A stretch of DNA of 64,000 nt, from positions 1 to 64,000 of the forward strand of contig REEU01000157.1 of the NCBI GenBank assembly GCA_007694905.1, read 5' to 3'. Of the stretch, positions 44,912-54,586 are shown piece by piece; positions within the stretch are counted from its first letter, which is position 1, and every line of letters starts with the position of its first letter. This stretch comes from Gammaproteobacteria bacterium (lineage in GTDB: Bacteria > Pseudomonadota > Gammaproteobacteria > Pseudomonadales > Azotimanducaceae). A program made the position numbers and the translations under genes. The notes beneath the pieces are model-generated. The model was not told the origin of the DNA. It worked only from the letters and a program-made list of their open reading frames with translations, and made no database searches.

Positions 44912-47900
44912 TTGGCCATTCATGTTGCCCTGAGACACATCACACGCTATCGCTTTGATCGGGCCGTCGAGATCCATCCCCACGTTCTGCGCCTGCGGCC
45001 GGCCGTGCATACCCGCACGCCGATTCTCTCCTACACGCTGAACATGAAGCCGGTGAATCCCTTCATCAACTGGCAGCAGGATCCATTCGGCAACTGGCTG
45101 GCCCGACTCGTGTTCCCTGAGCGGGCGCGGGAGCTCGAGTTCGACGTGGAATTGATCGCGGATATGACGGTGATCAATTCCTTCGACTTCTTCTTAGACG
45201 AGAGCGCCCAGCACTTTCCCTTTGCCTACGGTGAACGCCTGAGCCGGGACCTGGCTCCCTACCTCGAGATCACCGAGTCCGGGCCGCTGCTGACGAAGTG
45301 GGTGGCGGATGTCGACCGCAAGCGCACGCCTACGGTGGATTTTCTTGTTGCGCTGAATCAGCGCCTGGCGGACGACATCGGCTACACGATCCGTATGGAG
45401 CCCGGCGTGCAGACCTGTGAGCAGACGCTCAAGCTCAAGCTCGGATCCTGTCGCGACTCCGGCTGGCTGCTGGTGCAGATCCTGAGGCACCTGGGGTTGG
45501 CGGCCCGCTTCGTGTCTGGTTACCTGGTTCAATTGGCTCCGGACGTGCGTTCCCTGGAGGGGCCGTCCGGTCCGGAGTGCGACTTCACGGACCTGCACGC
45601 CTGGGCCGAGGTGTACATCCCCGGTGCGGGCTGGGTCGGCCTCGATCCCACCTCTGGCCTGTTCGCGGGGGAGGGGCACATCCCTCTGGCGTGCACGCCA
45701 GACCCCTCCAGCGCCGCGCCCATCAACGGCAGTACCGGCGTCTGCGAGGTCGAGTTTTTCCATTCCAACACGGTATCGCGCATTCACGAGGATCCGCGCG
45801 TCACCAAGCCTTACAGTGATTCCGACTGGCAGGCGATCAGGGATCTCGGTCGCAGCGTGGATGCAGAGCTCAAGGCCGGCGACGTGCGACTGACCATGGG
45901 CGGCGAGCCGACGTTCGTGTCGGTCGATGACATGGAATCCGAACAGTGGAACGTGGCCGCGGACGGTGCCGAGAAACGGCGGCTTGCGGAACGCCTCACG
46001 CGTCGCATGCGGTCTGAGTTTTCGCCTGGCGCGGTACTTCACTACGGGCAGGGCAAGTGGTATCCGGGTGAGGCCCTGCCACGCTGGCAGAAGGCCTCCT
46101 ACTGGCGTCGCGACGGTCAGCCCATCTGGCAGCGGGAGGAGTTGCTCGCGGCGCCGGACGTGTCACTGGGCCACGGGGCCGTCGATGTCGAGCGCTTTGC
46201 CCGCGCGCTCGTCGCGGGGCTCGGGCTGCCGGCTGACTGTCTGCAACCGGCCTACGAGGATGCCGTCTACCATCTCTGGCAGGAAGGGCGGCTTCCGGTG
46301 GGCCTCGACCCGAAATCGGTGGATCTGACCAAAGAACCCGAGCGAGCGCGGCTGCTGGAACAGCTGCAGGGGGATCTGAACGTGCCGGCGGGATTCGTGC
46401 TGCCGCTGGAGCACTCCGAGATCGCTTCGCGCTGGCAGACGAGCCCATGGCCGCTGCGACGGGGGCAGCTCGTTTTGCTTCCCGGCGACTCACCCTTGGG
46501 TTACAGGTTGCCGCTGGATAGCCTGCCTTGGGAGTCGGCGGAACATCCGCGCGTCGACGAACAGCCACCGGATCCTTTTGCAGCGCGCGGTCGGCTGCCG
46601 GCGCGGGTCATCGGTCGGCTCGAGATGACGACCCAGACGCAGCCGCACGTGGCTACTCACCCCCGGGCCGGGGGCCTCGCAGCGGGTCGCCGGGTCGTGA
46701 AGACTGCGTTGTGCATTGAAGCCCGGGACGGTGTCCTCCACGTGTTTCTGCCGCCTTTGCAACGTCTTGAAGCCTGGCTCGAGTTGATCGCGTTGCTCGA
46801 GGAGGTCGCCGCCAAGGAACAGCTGCCGCTGGTGATCGAAGGTTACGAACCGCCGCGGGATCCGCGCCTGCGGAAGTTCGCGGTCACGCCCGATCCAGGT
46901 GTCATCGAGGTCAACATCCATCCTGCGGAATCCTTTGACGAGCTTGTGGACAACACCGAGCGCCTCTACGAACTGGCGCGGGAGTGCCGGCTTGGCTCCG
47001 AGAAATTCATGCTCGACGGGCGCCATACGGGCACGGGCGGTGGCAACCACGTGACGCTGGGCGGTCCGACACCTGCAGACTCGCCGCTGCTACGCAAGCC
47101 GTCGCTGCTGCGCAGTCTGATCACCTACTGGCAGAACCATCCGGCGCTGTCCTACCTGTTTTCCGGCCTGTTCATCGGTCCCACCAGCCAGGCGCCGCGG
47201 GTGGACGAGGCGCGGGATGACAAACTGTATGAGCTCGAGATCGCTTTTTCACAGCTGCCGAGCAGTGATGATGGCCCACCCTGGCTGGTGGATCGCGCAC
47301 TGCGGCATCTGTTGACCGACCTCACGGGAAACACCCACCGCTCCGAGTTCTGCATCGACAAGCTCTATTCTCCGGACGGGCCCACGGGGCGGCTTGGCCT
47401 GCTCGAGCTGCGGGCGTTCGAGATGCCGCCTCATGCCCGCATGAGTCTGGTGCAGATGCTGCTCCTGCGCAGTCTTGTGGCACTGTTTTGGCGGCGCCCG
47501 TTGAAACGCCCTCTGGTCCATTGGGGCACGTCGCTGCACGATCGCTTCATGCTGCCCCACTACGTGTGGGCTGACATGCACGACGTGATCATGGATCTGC
47601 GAGAGGCCGGCTACGCCATGAAGCTGGAGTGGTTCGCGCCGTTCTTCGAGTTCCGATTCCCCCACTATGGGGATGCCCAGATTGGTGACATCAAGCTGGA
47701 GCTGCGCGGTGCGATCGAGCCTTGGCACGTGCTCGGCGAGGAGTCGAGCTCGCAGGGTACGGCGCGCTTCGTGGATTCTTCGGTAGAGCGGGTGCAGGTG
47801 AAACTGGCGAACGTCATTAGCAATCGCTACGAGCTGGCCTGCAACGGCCGGCGGGTGCCGTTGCGACCGACCGGGGTCAAGGGCGAGTACGTGGCGGGCG

Positions 47901-48265
47901 TACGCTACCGGGCCTGGCAGCCGCCGTCCGCGCTGCATCCGACCATCGGGGTGGATTCCCCGCTTGTATTCGATCTAGTGGATACCTGGAACGGGCGCGC
48001 CGCAGGTGGTTGCACTTACCACGTCACGCATGCCGGGGGACGCAGCTACGAGACGATCCCGGTGAACGCCTACGAGGCCGAATCGCGTCGCGTGTCGCGG
48101 TTCTGGAACTTCGGGCACACGCCGGGTGTCATCGAACCGCGGCCGGACATAGCCAGCCGGGGTCGTTTCATTCCCGAGGGCAGCCATCGTGGACCGATGG
48201 AGCCGCCGCGGGCCGAAGTCAATCCGGACTATCCGTTGACGCTGGATCTGAGGCGAGGCCGCTGA
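44912..48265 (+). CDS. Transglutaminase-like protease fused to DUF2126 putative amidoligase
   Basis: 1117 residues from a TTG at 44912, chosen because GGAG lies 7 nt upstream and the protein then begins AIHVALRHITRYRFDR, as in the family. Residues 1-280 are a bacterial transglutaminase-like fold with its N-terminal beta domain; triad Cys180 (GSCRDSGW), His229 (LHAWAEV), Asp245 (LDPTSG). Residues about 345-1110 are DUF2126 (TMGGEPTFVSVDD at its start, HTGTGGGNHVTLGG later), regarded as a glutamine-synthetase-like COOH-NH2 ligase. A protease and a ligase in one chain suggests making and cutting of peptide or isopeptide bonds. It is the first gene of a five-gene operon. Confidence 0.93.
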   Translation: MAIHVALRHITRYRFDRAVEIHPHVLRLRPAVHTRTPILSYTLNMKPVNPFINWQQDPFGNWLARLVFPERARELEFDVELIADMTVINSFDFFLDESAQHFPFAYGERLSRDLAPYLEITESGPLLTKWVADVDRKRTPTVDFLVALNQRLADDIGYTIRMEPGVQTCEQTLKLKLGSCRDSGWLLVQILRHLGLAARFVSGYLVQLAPDVRSLEGPSGPECDFTDLHAWAEVYIPGAGWVGLDPTSGLFAGEGHIPLACTPDPSSAAPINGSTGVCEVEFFHSNTVSRIHEDPRVTKPYSDSDWQAIRDLGRSVDAELKAGDVRLTMGGEPTFVSVDDMESEQWNVAADGAEKRRLAERLTRRMRSEFSPGAVLHYGQGKWYPGEALPRWQKASYWRRDGQPIWQREELLAAPDVSLGHGAVDVERFARALVAGLGLPADCLQPAYEDAVYHLWQEGRLPVGLDPKSVDLTKEPERARLLEQLQGDLNVPAGFVLPLEHSEIASRWQTSPWPLRRGQLVLLPGDSPLGYRLPLDSLPWESAEHPRVDEQPPDPFAARGRLPARVIGRLEMTTQTQPHVATHPRAGGLAAGRRVVKTALCIEARDGVLHVFLPPLQRLEAWLELIALLEEVAAKEQLPLVIEGYEPPRDPRLRKFAVTPDPGVIEVNIHPAESFDELVDNTERLYELARECRLGSEKFMLDGRHTGTGGGNHVTLGGPTPADSPLLRKPSLLRSLITYWQNHPALSYLFSGLFIGPTSQAPRVDEARDDKLYELEIAFSQLPSSDDGPPWLVDRALRHLLTDLTGNTHRSEFCIDKLYSPDGPTGRLGLLELRAFEMPPHARMSLVQMLLLRSLVALFWRRPLKRPLVHWGTSLHDRFMLPHYVWADMHDVIMDLREAGYAMKLEWFAPFFEFRFPHYGDAQIGDIKLELRGAIEPWHVLGEESSSQGTARFVDSSVERVQVKLANVISNRYELACNGRRVPLRPTGVKGEYVAGVRYRAWQPPSALHPTIGVDSPLVFDLVDTWNGRAAGGCTYHVTHAGGRSYETIPVNAYEAESRRVSRFWNFGHTPGVIEPRPDIASRGRFIPEGSHRGPMEPPRAEVNPDYPLTLDLRRGR

Positions 48266-48287
48266 CAGTGGCTCGAAGGTGCGCAGC

Positions 48288-50897
48288 GTGAGCGAAGCCG
48301 TCGCCGGTGCCGGCGAACCTGGGGGACTGCTGTCCCCAAAATACGCAGACGATCGTGGCATGTACGACGAGTTGTGGTCTGCTCCTGATGAGGACAGCAA
48401 CAGTCAGGTGCGTGGCCACTGGCAGGCGCTGCTGAGCGCGTTTCAGCAGCTCGGCGGTCGTGATCTCGAGGGTCGGCGCAAGGAAGCGCGTCGACTGTTC
48501 CGGGAGAACGGCGTCAGCTACAGCGCACTGGCCGATGGTCAGCAGGGCACGCGACCCTGGGAGCTGGACCCGATTCCATTTCTGGTGCCGGCAGCAGACT
48601 GGGCGAGAATCGAAAGTGGTCTCACTCAGCGGGCGCGTCTGCTCGATGCGATCCTGAAGGATCTTTACGGGCCCCGGCACCTGATTCGTGGCGGGATGGT
48701 CCCGGCGGAACTCATCTTCCGGCACCCGGGTTTTCTGCTTCAGGCAGATGGCACGCTCGGTCATTACGAGCTTGCACTGACGCTCTATGCCGCAGACGTG
48801 GTGCGCGGAGCGGACGGTGACTTCCGGGTCGTGTCGGACCGAACCCAGGCACCTGCCGGGGCCGGCCTTGCCCTGGAGACACGCATCGCGTGCTCCCGGA
48901 TCCTTCCTAACCTTATCCGCGCCACGCATGTGCATCGCCTGGCGAGTTTTTTCCGCACGCTGCGCAATGATCTTGCCGGACGCGCGCCACACCAGAAGCT
49001 CGATCCCCGCATCGTCGTACTGGGGCAGGGGGCCGATGATCCGACCTACTTCGACCACGCCTATCTGGCGAGCTACCTGGGCTTCCCGCTGGTGGAGGGG
49101 GAGGATCTCACAGTGCGCGAGAGCCACCTCTGGCTGCGGACCATCGAGGGCCTGAAGCTGGTGGACATGGTGTTGAGAAGGGTGCCGGATGCGTTGTGCG
49201 ATCCGCTTGAGCTCGACCCCGGTTCCGGCGCCGGCATCCCGGCTTTGCTCGAGGTGGCGCGGCGCGGCAACGTCGGCATGGTGAATCCGCTGGGGACTGG
49301 CGTCCTCGAAAATCCGGGGCTCCTGCCCTTCCTGCCTCGCATTGCCCGACAGTTCCTCGGCGAGGACCTGAAGCTGGAATCGATTCCAAGCTGGTGGTGC
49401 GGACAGCCGGAGAGCAAGGCCTACGTTCTCGAGCACCTCGACGGGCTGCTGATCAAGTCCATCGAGCGTGGCCGGGCACCGGTCTGGGGCGGCGCACTCA
49501 CGGCCGCGGAGCTCGCCCAGTGGCGAGCGCGCATCGAATCTGATCCTGGGCTTTACGTGGGTCAGGAACCCGGCGTCAGTGCCACCACGCCGGCCCTGGT
49601 GAAGGGGGAGATTCGCCCCCGGTCAGCCGTCACCCGCTGTTTCCTTGCTGCGACCGAGGGCGCGTTCCGGGCGATGCCTGGGGGATTCACGCGCACCACT
49701 TCGCCGGGTGAAATCACCGGAGGCCTGTCGGCTTCCCTGCAGGGCACGTGCAAGGACACCTGGGTGCTGGCGTCCGAGGAGGAGAAGCATCTCATCACCT
49801 GGCCCGCAGCCGCGCTGCCGGCCTTCGGCGTTGCCTACGAGAGCCTGCCGAGCCGGGCTGCTGAGAGCCTCTACTGGGTGGGTCGGCATGCGGAGCAGGC
49901 GGAGTTTCTCACCCGCCTAGCGCGATCCGCACTGCGCAAGTTCAACGAGTCGCGGGACTATGGTGATCCGGCCGATTCCGGCTGTCTCGCCATTCTGCTG
50001 TACGCCTTGAAGGTGCTCTCGACAGGCCGCAGCAGTGCCGCTCCGACCCTGATCAGCGGCAGCGAGTTCGTCGAGAACACGTTGCTCGAAACCGTGCGCG
50101 ACGCCACGCTTGAGGGCTCGCTGGCCGCCACGTTCAAGGCTTTGGAGCGCAGTGCGCTGAGTGTCCGGGATCGCTGGTCCACGGACACTTGGCGTGTGAT
50201 CGATGACATCAGTGAGACTCTGGAAGAGCAGCGGCGTCTGCCTCGGGCAGGCTCGGTTGCGCTGGAGGATACGCTGGACCGACTGGTATCGGCGCTCGTG
50301 GGCCTGACGGGCCTGACCATCGAAAGCACCACCCATGAGCATGGCTGGCACTTCCTGATGATCGGTCGCAGGGTGGAGCGGGCACGCAACCTGATTCTGC
50401 TGATGCAGAGCACGGTCATGCGTGAGGCGGAGGAAGGAATCGAGCATCAACTGTTGGAGGCTTTACTGATCGCCAACGAGAGCGTGATGACGCATCGGCG
50501 CCGCTATCGTGCCGCTTTGGACATCTCGAGTGCGGTGCAGGTCCTGCTCCTGGACACCAGCAATCCCCGCTCGCTTGCGTATCAGGTCCTGGAGCTGGCC
50601 AAGCATCTCGACGCGCTTCCGAGGGAGGGCGGCGTGCGCCACGACATGGCTGCCGACCAGCGCGCGCTGCTGCAGGCATCGACCCTCGTGCGCCTGGCGG
50701 AGACCTCGTCTCTGCTCGCCACGGATGTGGATGAGCCGCATCAGCGGGACGAGTTGGCAGCCTTTCTTGCTGCCGTCGACGACGAACTCGGCAATGCGAC
50801 CGCGGCCCTGGATCAGGCCTACTTCACTCACGTCCAGCCCACTCAACAGCTGGTGGCGTTCACGCGGGACGTCGATGACCAACCCGAGGTGGACTGA
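48288..50897 (+). CDS. Circularly permuted ATP-grasp fused to alpha-E domain
   Basis: 869 residues from the GTG at 48288 (GAAGG 8 nt before); a GTG at 48279 is the alternative. Residues about 30-510 align with the stand-alone ATP-grasp at 51829, and about 518-865 with the alpha-E protein at 53283 (SLYWVGRHAEQAEF against NMYWMARYLERAED). Key ATP-grasp positions differ: the E-D-N of the stand-alone copy is S-D-R (183-185), and its K-P-ANESGGYG loop is K-S-IERGRAPVW here (390-400). So this half may not bind ATP normally. It follows the DUF2126 gene by 22 bp and is followed by the short transglutaminase after 3 bp. Confidence 0.92.
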   Translation: MSEAVAGAGEPGGLLSPKYADDRGMYDELWSAPDEDSNSQVRGHWQALLSAFQQLGGRDLEGRRKEARRLFRENGVSYSALADGQQGTRPWELDPIPFLVPAADWARIESGLTQRARLLDAILKDLYGPRHLIRGGMVPAELIFRHPGFLLQADGTLGHYELALTLYAADVVRGADGDFRVVSDRTQAPAGAGLALETRIACSRILPNLIRATHVHRLASFFRTLRNDLAGRAPHQKLDPRIVVLGQGADDPTYFDHAYLASYLGFPLVEGEDLTVRESHLWLRTIEGLKLVDMVLRRVPDALCDPLELDPGSGAGIPALLEVARRGNVGMVNPLGTGVLENPGLLPFLPRIARQFLGEDLKLESIPSWWCGQPESKAYVLEHLDGLLIKSIERGRAPVWGGALTAAELAQWRARIESDPGLYVGQEPGVSATTPALVKGEIRPRSAVTRCFLAATEGAFRAMPGGFTRTTSPGEITGGLSASLQGTCKDTWVLASEEEKHLITWPAAALPAFGVAYESLPSRAAESLYWVGRHAEQAEFLTRLARSALRKFNESRDYGDPADSGCLAILLYALKVLSTGRSSAAPTLISGSEFVENTLLETVRDATLEGSLAATFKALERSALSVRDRWSTDTWRVIDDISETLEEQRRLPRAGSVALEDTLDRLVSALVGLTGLTIESTTHEHGWHFLMIGRRVERARNLILLMQSTVMREAEEGIEHQLLEALLIANESVMTHRRRYRAALDISSAVQVLLLDTSNPRSLAYQVLELAKHLDALPREGGVRHDMAADQRALLQASTLVRLAETSSLLATDVDEPHQRDELAAFLAAVDDELGNATAALDQAYFTHVQPTQQLVAFTRDVDDQPEVD

Positions 50898-50900
50898 GCC

Positions 50901-51788
50901 ATGCGCTACCGGGTCACTCACACCACCCATTACGACTACACCGATACGGTCACCTTGTGCCACAACGAGGCGCGGCTGACACCTTCCAGCGAGGGGCGTC
51001 AGCAGTGTGGACGTTATCTGCTCACCGTGACCCCGACGCCGAAGATCATGCGTGAGCGGCGTGACTACTTTGGCAACCGGGTCACTTACTTCGGCGTTGA
51101 ATCGCCGCACAGCGAGCTGATCGTGAACATGGTGAGCGAAGTGATCACGGAAGCAGCACCGACACAGCTCCAGCTCGGTGCCGAGCGGCCTTGGGAGGAG
51201 GTCCGCGATGCGTTGGTCCGTGGGGACGAGGCCGATCTGCGTTTGATGCAGCATTTTCTCTTGGATTCCCCGCTCGTGCGCACCCTGCCTGAGCTGTCAG
51301 GCTATGCGCTGGAGTCCTTCACGCCAGGTCGCGGGATCATGGAAGCAGCGATGGATCTGACCCATCGGATCTATGCGGACTTCAGCTACGACTCGACAGC
51401 CACCACCATTTCGACGCCGCTCAGCCAGGTCTGGAAGGACAGACGCGGTGTCTGCCAGGACTTTGCTCACCTGGCCATCGCGTCGTTACGGGGGATCGGC
51501 CTGGCGGCCGGCTACGTGTCAGGTTATCTGGAGACGCTGCCGCCCGCTGGCGCGAAGAAACTCGTGGGCAGCGATGCCTCCCACGCGTGGCTGTCGCTCT
51601 ATGTACCCGACGTGGGCTGGCTTGAGTTCGACCCGACCAACGATCAGATGCCTACGGAGCAGTACATCGTGCTGGCGCGGGGGCGGGACTATGCAGACGT
51701 GTCTCCGCTCAACGGAGTGATATACGGGGGCGGCCCCCACACCATGGACGTCAGCGTCGATGTGCTCGACCTCGACGCACCGGTCTGA
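50901..51788 (+). CDS. Transglutaminase-like protein (stand-alone)
   Basis: 295 residues. The beta-sandwich N-terminal domain begins MRYRVTHTTHYDY, and the thiol-protease triad is Cys185 (RGVCQDFAH), His228 (SHAWLSLY) and Asp244 (FDPTND). It corresponds to the first 280 residues of the product of 44912. The family hydrolyses or transfers amide bonds; in this gene context the substrate is probably a peptide formed by the neighbouring ATP-grasp. The start lies 3 bp beyond the previous stop with GAGG inside the upstream gene's end. Confidence 0.93.
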   Translation: MRYRVTHTTHYDYTDTVTLCHNEARLTPSSEGRQQCGRYLLTVTPTPKIMRERRDYFGNRVTYFGVESPHSELIVNMVSEVITEAAPTQLQLGAERPWEEVRDALVRGDEADLRLMQHFLLDSPLVRTLPELSGYALESFTPGRGIMEAAMDLTHRIYADFSYDSTATTISTPLSQVWKDRRGVCQDFAHLAIASLRGIGLAAGYVSGYLETLPPAGAKKLVGSDASHAWLSLYVPDVGWLEFDPTNDQMPTEQYIVLARGRDYADVSPLNGVIYGGGPHTMDVSVDVLDLDAPV

Positions 51789-51828
51789 TTGCGGGCATAT
51801 GGTCGGTGGCAGTGACTAGGAGCAGGGT

Positions 51829-53283
51829 ATGACGATCGACTGGAAGGGGTATCCGGCGGCGGGTTTGTTCGATGAGATGGTGACGCCGGGCGGGCGCATA
51901 CGGCCAGGCGCGGGAAAGTTGGCATCGACGCTGGCCCGGTTGAGCGACGAGGAACTCGCCACCCGCAAGTCGGCTCTGGACCTGTCCATCAAGGAGATGG
52001 GCATCACGTTCACGGTCTATACCCAGGAGGAGGGCTCGATCGATCGTGCCTGGCCGCTGGATCTCATTCCACGGATCATTCGCAAGCGTGAATGGGAGGC
52101 CATCGAGAAGGGGCTCATTCAACGTGTGCGTGCGCTCAATCTCTTCATCGACGATCTCTATCACGATCAGCGCTGCATTGCGGACGGGGTGTTTCCCGCC
52201 TCGCTGCTCGAGAACTCCGTGAACTTCCGCCCCCAGTGCGTCGGCGTCGACCCCCCTTTGGGTGTCTGGGCCCATATCTGCGGTTCCGACCTGGTCCGGG
52301 ACGAGAAGGGTACGGTCTATGTGCTGGAGGATAATCTCCGGGTGCCTTCGGGCGTGTCCTACCTGCTCGAGAACCGGCTGGTCATGAAGCGGGTGCTGCC
52401 GGAACTGTTCGAGGATTACACGATCAGGCCTGTGGATGATTATCCGTCTCAGCTCTTCGACACCCTGGCAGCCCTGTCGCCGCGCCCGGCGACCCATCCT
52501 GAGGTGGTGATCCTGACCCCGGGCATCTACAACTCGGCCTATTTCGAGCACTCCTATCTGGCCCAGCAGATGGGTTGCGAGCTGGTCCAGGGTGATGATC
52601 TGGTGGTCGACGCCGACGACTGCGTCTACATGCACACCACCCGCGGTCGCGCCCGGGTCGACGTGATCTATCGCCGTATCGATGATCTCTTTCTGGATCC
52701 TGAAGTGTTCAACAAGGATTCCGCGCTGGGTGTTCCCGGCCTGATGCGTGCCTGGAAGGCCGGCAACGTAGCACTCGCCAACGCGCCGGGGGCGGGGGTC
52801 GCCGATGACAAAGCGGTCTACACCTTCGTGCCTGATCTGATCCAGTATTATCTGGGCGAGAAGGCCATCCTGCCGAACGTGCCGAGCTACGTCTGCGAAC
52901 GCAAAGAGGACAAGGCGTACGTTCTCGACAACCTGGACAAGCTGGTGGTGAAACCCGCCAACGAGTCCGGCGGCTACGGTATGCTGATGGGCCCGAAGGC
53001 CAGCAAAAAAGAACTGGCGGAGTTCGAGCAGCTGGTGCGCAAGAATCCGCGCAATTACATCGCGCAGCCGATGCTGACGCTGTCCACCGTCCCGACGCTG
53101 ATCGGCTCCAGCGTAGAACCGCGTCATGTGGATCTGCGGCCCTTCATCCTCTCCAGCGATCGTCATGCCGTCACCATGGGCGGGCTGACGCGGGTCGCCC
53201 TGCGCAAGGGGTCCCTGGTGGTGAATTCCTCTCAGGGGGGCGGCAGCAAGGACACCTGGGTGGTCGACGAGGAGGGCAGCTGA
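51829..53283 (+). CDS. Circularly permuted type 2 ATP-grasp protein
   Basis: 484 residues, with AGGAG before the ATG. Conserved positions of the family are present: YVLEDNLRVPSGVSYLLENR (acidic pair E167-D168, N169), TPGIYNSAYFEHSYLAQ, RVDVIYRRIDD, GNVALANAPGAGVADDK, and KPANESGGYG (375-384) as the nucleotide loop. The protein should form amide bonds by an acyl-phosphate. Domain sizes match the first half of the 48288 product. Its stop overlaps the next ATG as TGATG, so the alpha-E partner is coupled. Confidence 0.95.
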   Translation: MTIDWKGYPAAGLFDEMVTPGGRIRPGAGKLASTLARLSDEELATRKSALDLSIKEMGITFTVYTQEEGSIDRAWPLDLIPRIIRKREWEAIEKGLIQRVRALNLFIDDLYHDQRCIADGVFPASLLENSVNFRPQCVGVDPPLGVWAHICGSDLVRDEKGTVYVLEDNLRVPSGVSYLLENRLVMKRVLPELFEDYTIRPVDDYPSQLFDTLAALSPRPATHPEVVILTPGIYNSAYFEHSYLAQQMGCELVQGDDLVVDADDCVYMHTTRGRARVDVIYRRIDDLFLDPEVFNKDSALGVPGLMRAWKAGNVALANAPGAGVADDKAVYTFVPDLIQYYLGEKAILPNVPSYVCERKEDKAYVLDNLDKLVVKPANESGGYGMLMGPKASKKELAEFEQLVRKNPRNYIAQPMLTLSTVPTLIGSSVEPRHVDLRPFILSSDRHAVTMGGLTRVALRKGSLVVNSSQGGGSKDTWVVDEEGS

Positions 53284-54251
53284 TGCTGGCACGGGTCGCA
53301 GGCAACATGTACTGGATGGCTCGCTATCTGGAGCGGGCCGAGGACGTGGCGCGGCTGATCAACGTCAATGCCAATCTGCTGCTGGACCTGCCGCGCGGCA
53401 TCGCGCCAGGATGGCGGCCGTTGGTCACGATCATGGGTGCGGATACCGCCTTCGCAGACAAGCATGGCGATGCGGCTGACGAGACCAAAGTGCTGCGTTT
53501 CCTGATCGCAGAGCGTGACCATTCCCAGTCCATTCTCGCGACCATCGGCAGCGCGCGGGAGAACGCGCGCACGTTCCGTGATGCCATCCCAAGGGAAGCT
53601 TGGGAAGAGATCAACGGCCTGTACCACTTCACCCGGGATCAGCTGCAGGCAGGCTTGTCCAAGCGCGGTCGTTTCGGCTACCTCAAGGAGATCATCCGGC
53701 GCAGCCAGACCGTGACCGGTCTGCTGGCCGGCTGCATGAACCAGGACGAAGGCTATTCGTTCCTCCAGATCGGCCGCAAACTCGAGCGTGCGGACATGAC
53801 CACCCGCATCCTCGATGTGCGCACGGCCAGTCTCATCAGTGGTGACGTCGGAGACCTGCGACCCTTCGATAACATTCAGTGGATGAGCGTGTTGAAGTCA
53901 CTGACCGGCTATCAGATGTATCGACTCGAGATGCAGGTTCGCGTTCAGCGCGACGACGTACTGCGCTTTCTGCTGCGTTCCCGGCGTTTCCCGCGCGCGG
54001 TGCTGCGTTGCCTGGACGAAGTCGGGGCATGCGTCGAGGAGCTTGGCGGCGGCGAGCGTCCTCTGCGGGTCATTCTGCGGCTGCAGCGGAGCCTCGAGGA
54101 TCTGGACGTCTCGACGCTGTCCCAGGACGCGGTGCATGAGCTCATCGATGGTCTGCAGATCGGGTTCAACGATGTCCACGCGGCCCTCGAGGAGACCTAC
54201 TTCATGAGTTCCCGCGTAAGCGTGCCGGACGCGGCATCGAGTGCGGCGTAG
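53283..54251 (+). CDS. Alpha-E domain protein (DUF403)
   Basis: 322 residues, all-helical. It starts MLARVAGNMYWMARYLERAED, the standard alpha-E opening, and includes the QDEGYSFLQIGRKLERADMTTRILDVR segment of the family. No known enzyme motif is seen. In known gene sets it always accompanies the permuted ATP-grasp, sometimes fused to it as in the gene at 48288, so a scaffold or substrate-presenting role is likely. It is the last gene of the operon; 20 bp separate it from the convergent cbpM. Confidence 0.95.
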   Translation: MLARVAGNMYWMARYLERAEDVARLINVNANLLLDLPRGIAPGWRPLVTIMGADTAFADKHGDAADETKVLRFLIAERDHSQSILATIGSARENARTFRDAIPREAWEEINGLYHFTRDQLQAGLSKRGRFGYLKEIIRRSQTVTGLLAGCMNQDEGYSFLQIGRKLERADMTTRILDVRTASLISGDVGDLRPFDNIQWMSVLKSLTGYQMYRLEMQVRVQRDDVLRFLLRSRRFPRAVLRCLDEVGACVEELGGGERPLRVILRLQRSLEDLDVSTLSQDAVHELIDGLQIGFNDVHAALEETYFMSSRVSVPDAASSAA

Positions 54252-54271
54252 GCAGCCGGACTGCCGCTGAT

Positions 54272-54586
54272 TCAACGACCGAGGAGGGTCTCGAGGTCCT
54301 TGACCCGGCGCCGCAGGTAGTGGACCTCGTCGAGGAGTTCCAGGGTCAGGGACAGTGCGGCCGTGTTCAGCTCCAGATCCTGCTGCAGACGCAGCGCGCG
54401 TCGTGTCCGCCCCAGCTCCAAGCCGCTGAAGCGCCAGCGTTCGGGTTCGAGGCCCTGGGGCTCGAGCACTCCGTGCTCCACCAGCTCGATCACCAAGGCC
54501 CGAGGTAGGCCACAAGCGTGGCAGAGCTCCTCCAGAGTGAAGGGCCCGCTGTGTTCCAGCACGACGCCGATGTGCACCTCTTTCAT
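54272..54586 (-). CDS. cbpM: Chaperone modulator CbpM
   Basis: 104 residues with a MerR-like helix-turn-helix at the front ([20 protein letters not shown]) and a C-terminal coiled coil ([12 protein letters not shown]). CbpM binds the J-domain of CbpA and inhibits its DnaK-stimulating activity. The ATG overlaps the stop of cbpA as ATGA (54583-54586), the usual cbpA-cbpM order. Confidence 0.92.
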   Translation of the reverse strand: MKEVHIGVVLEHSGPFTLEELCHACGLPRALVIELVEHGVLEPQGLEPERWRFSGLELGRTRRALRLQQDLELNTAALSLTLELLDEVHYLRRRVKDLETLLGR

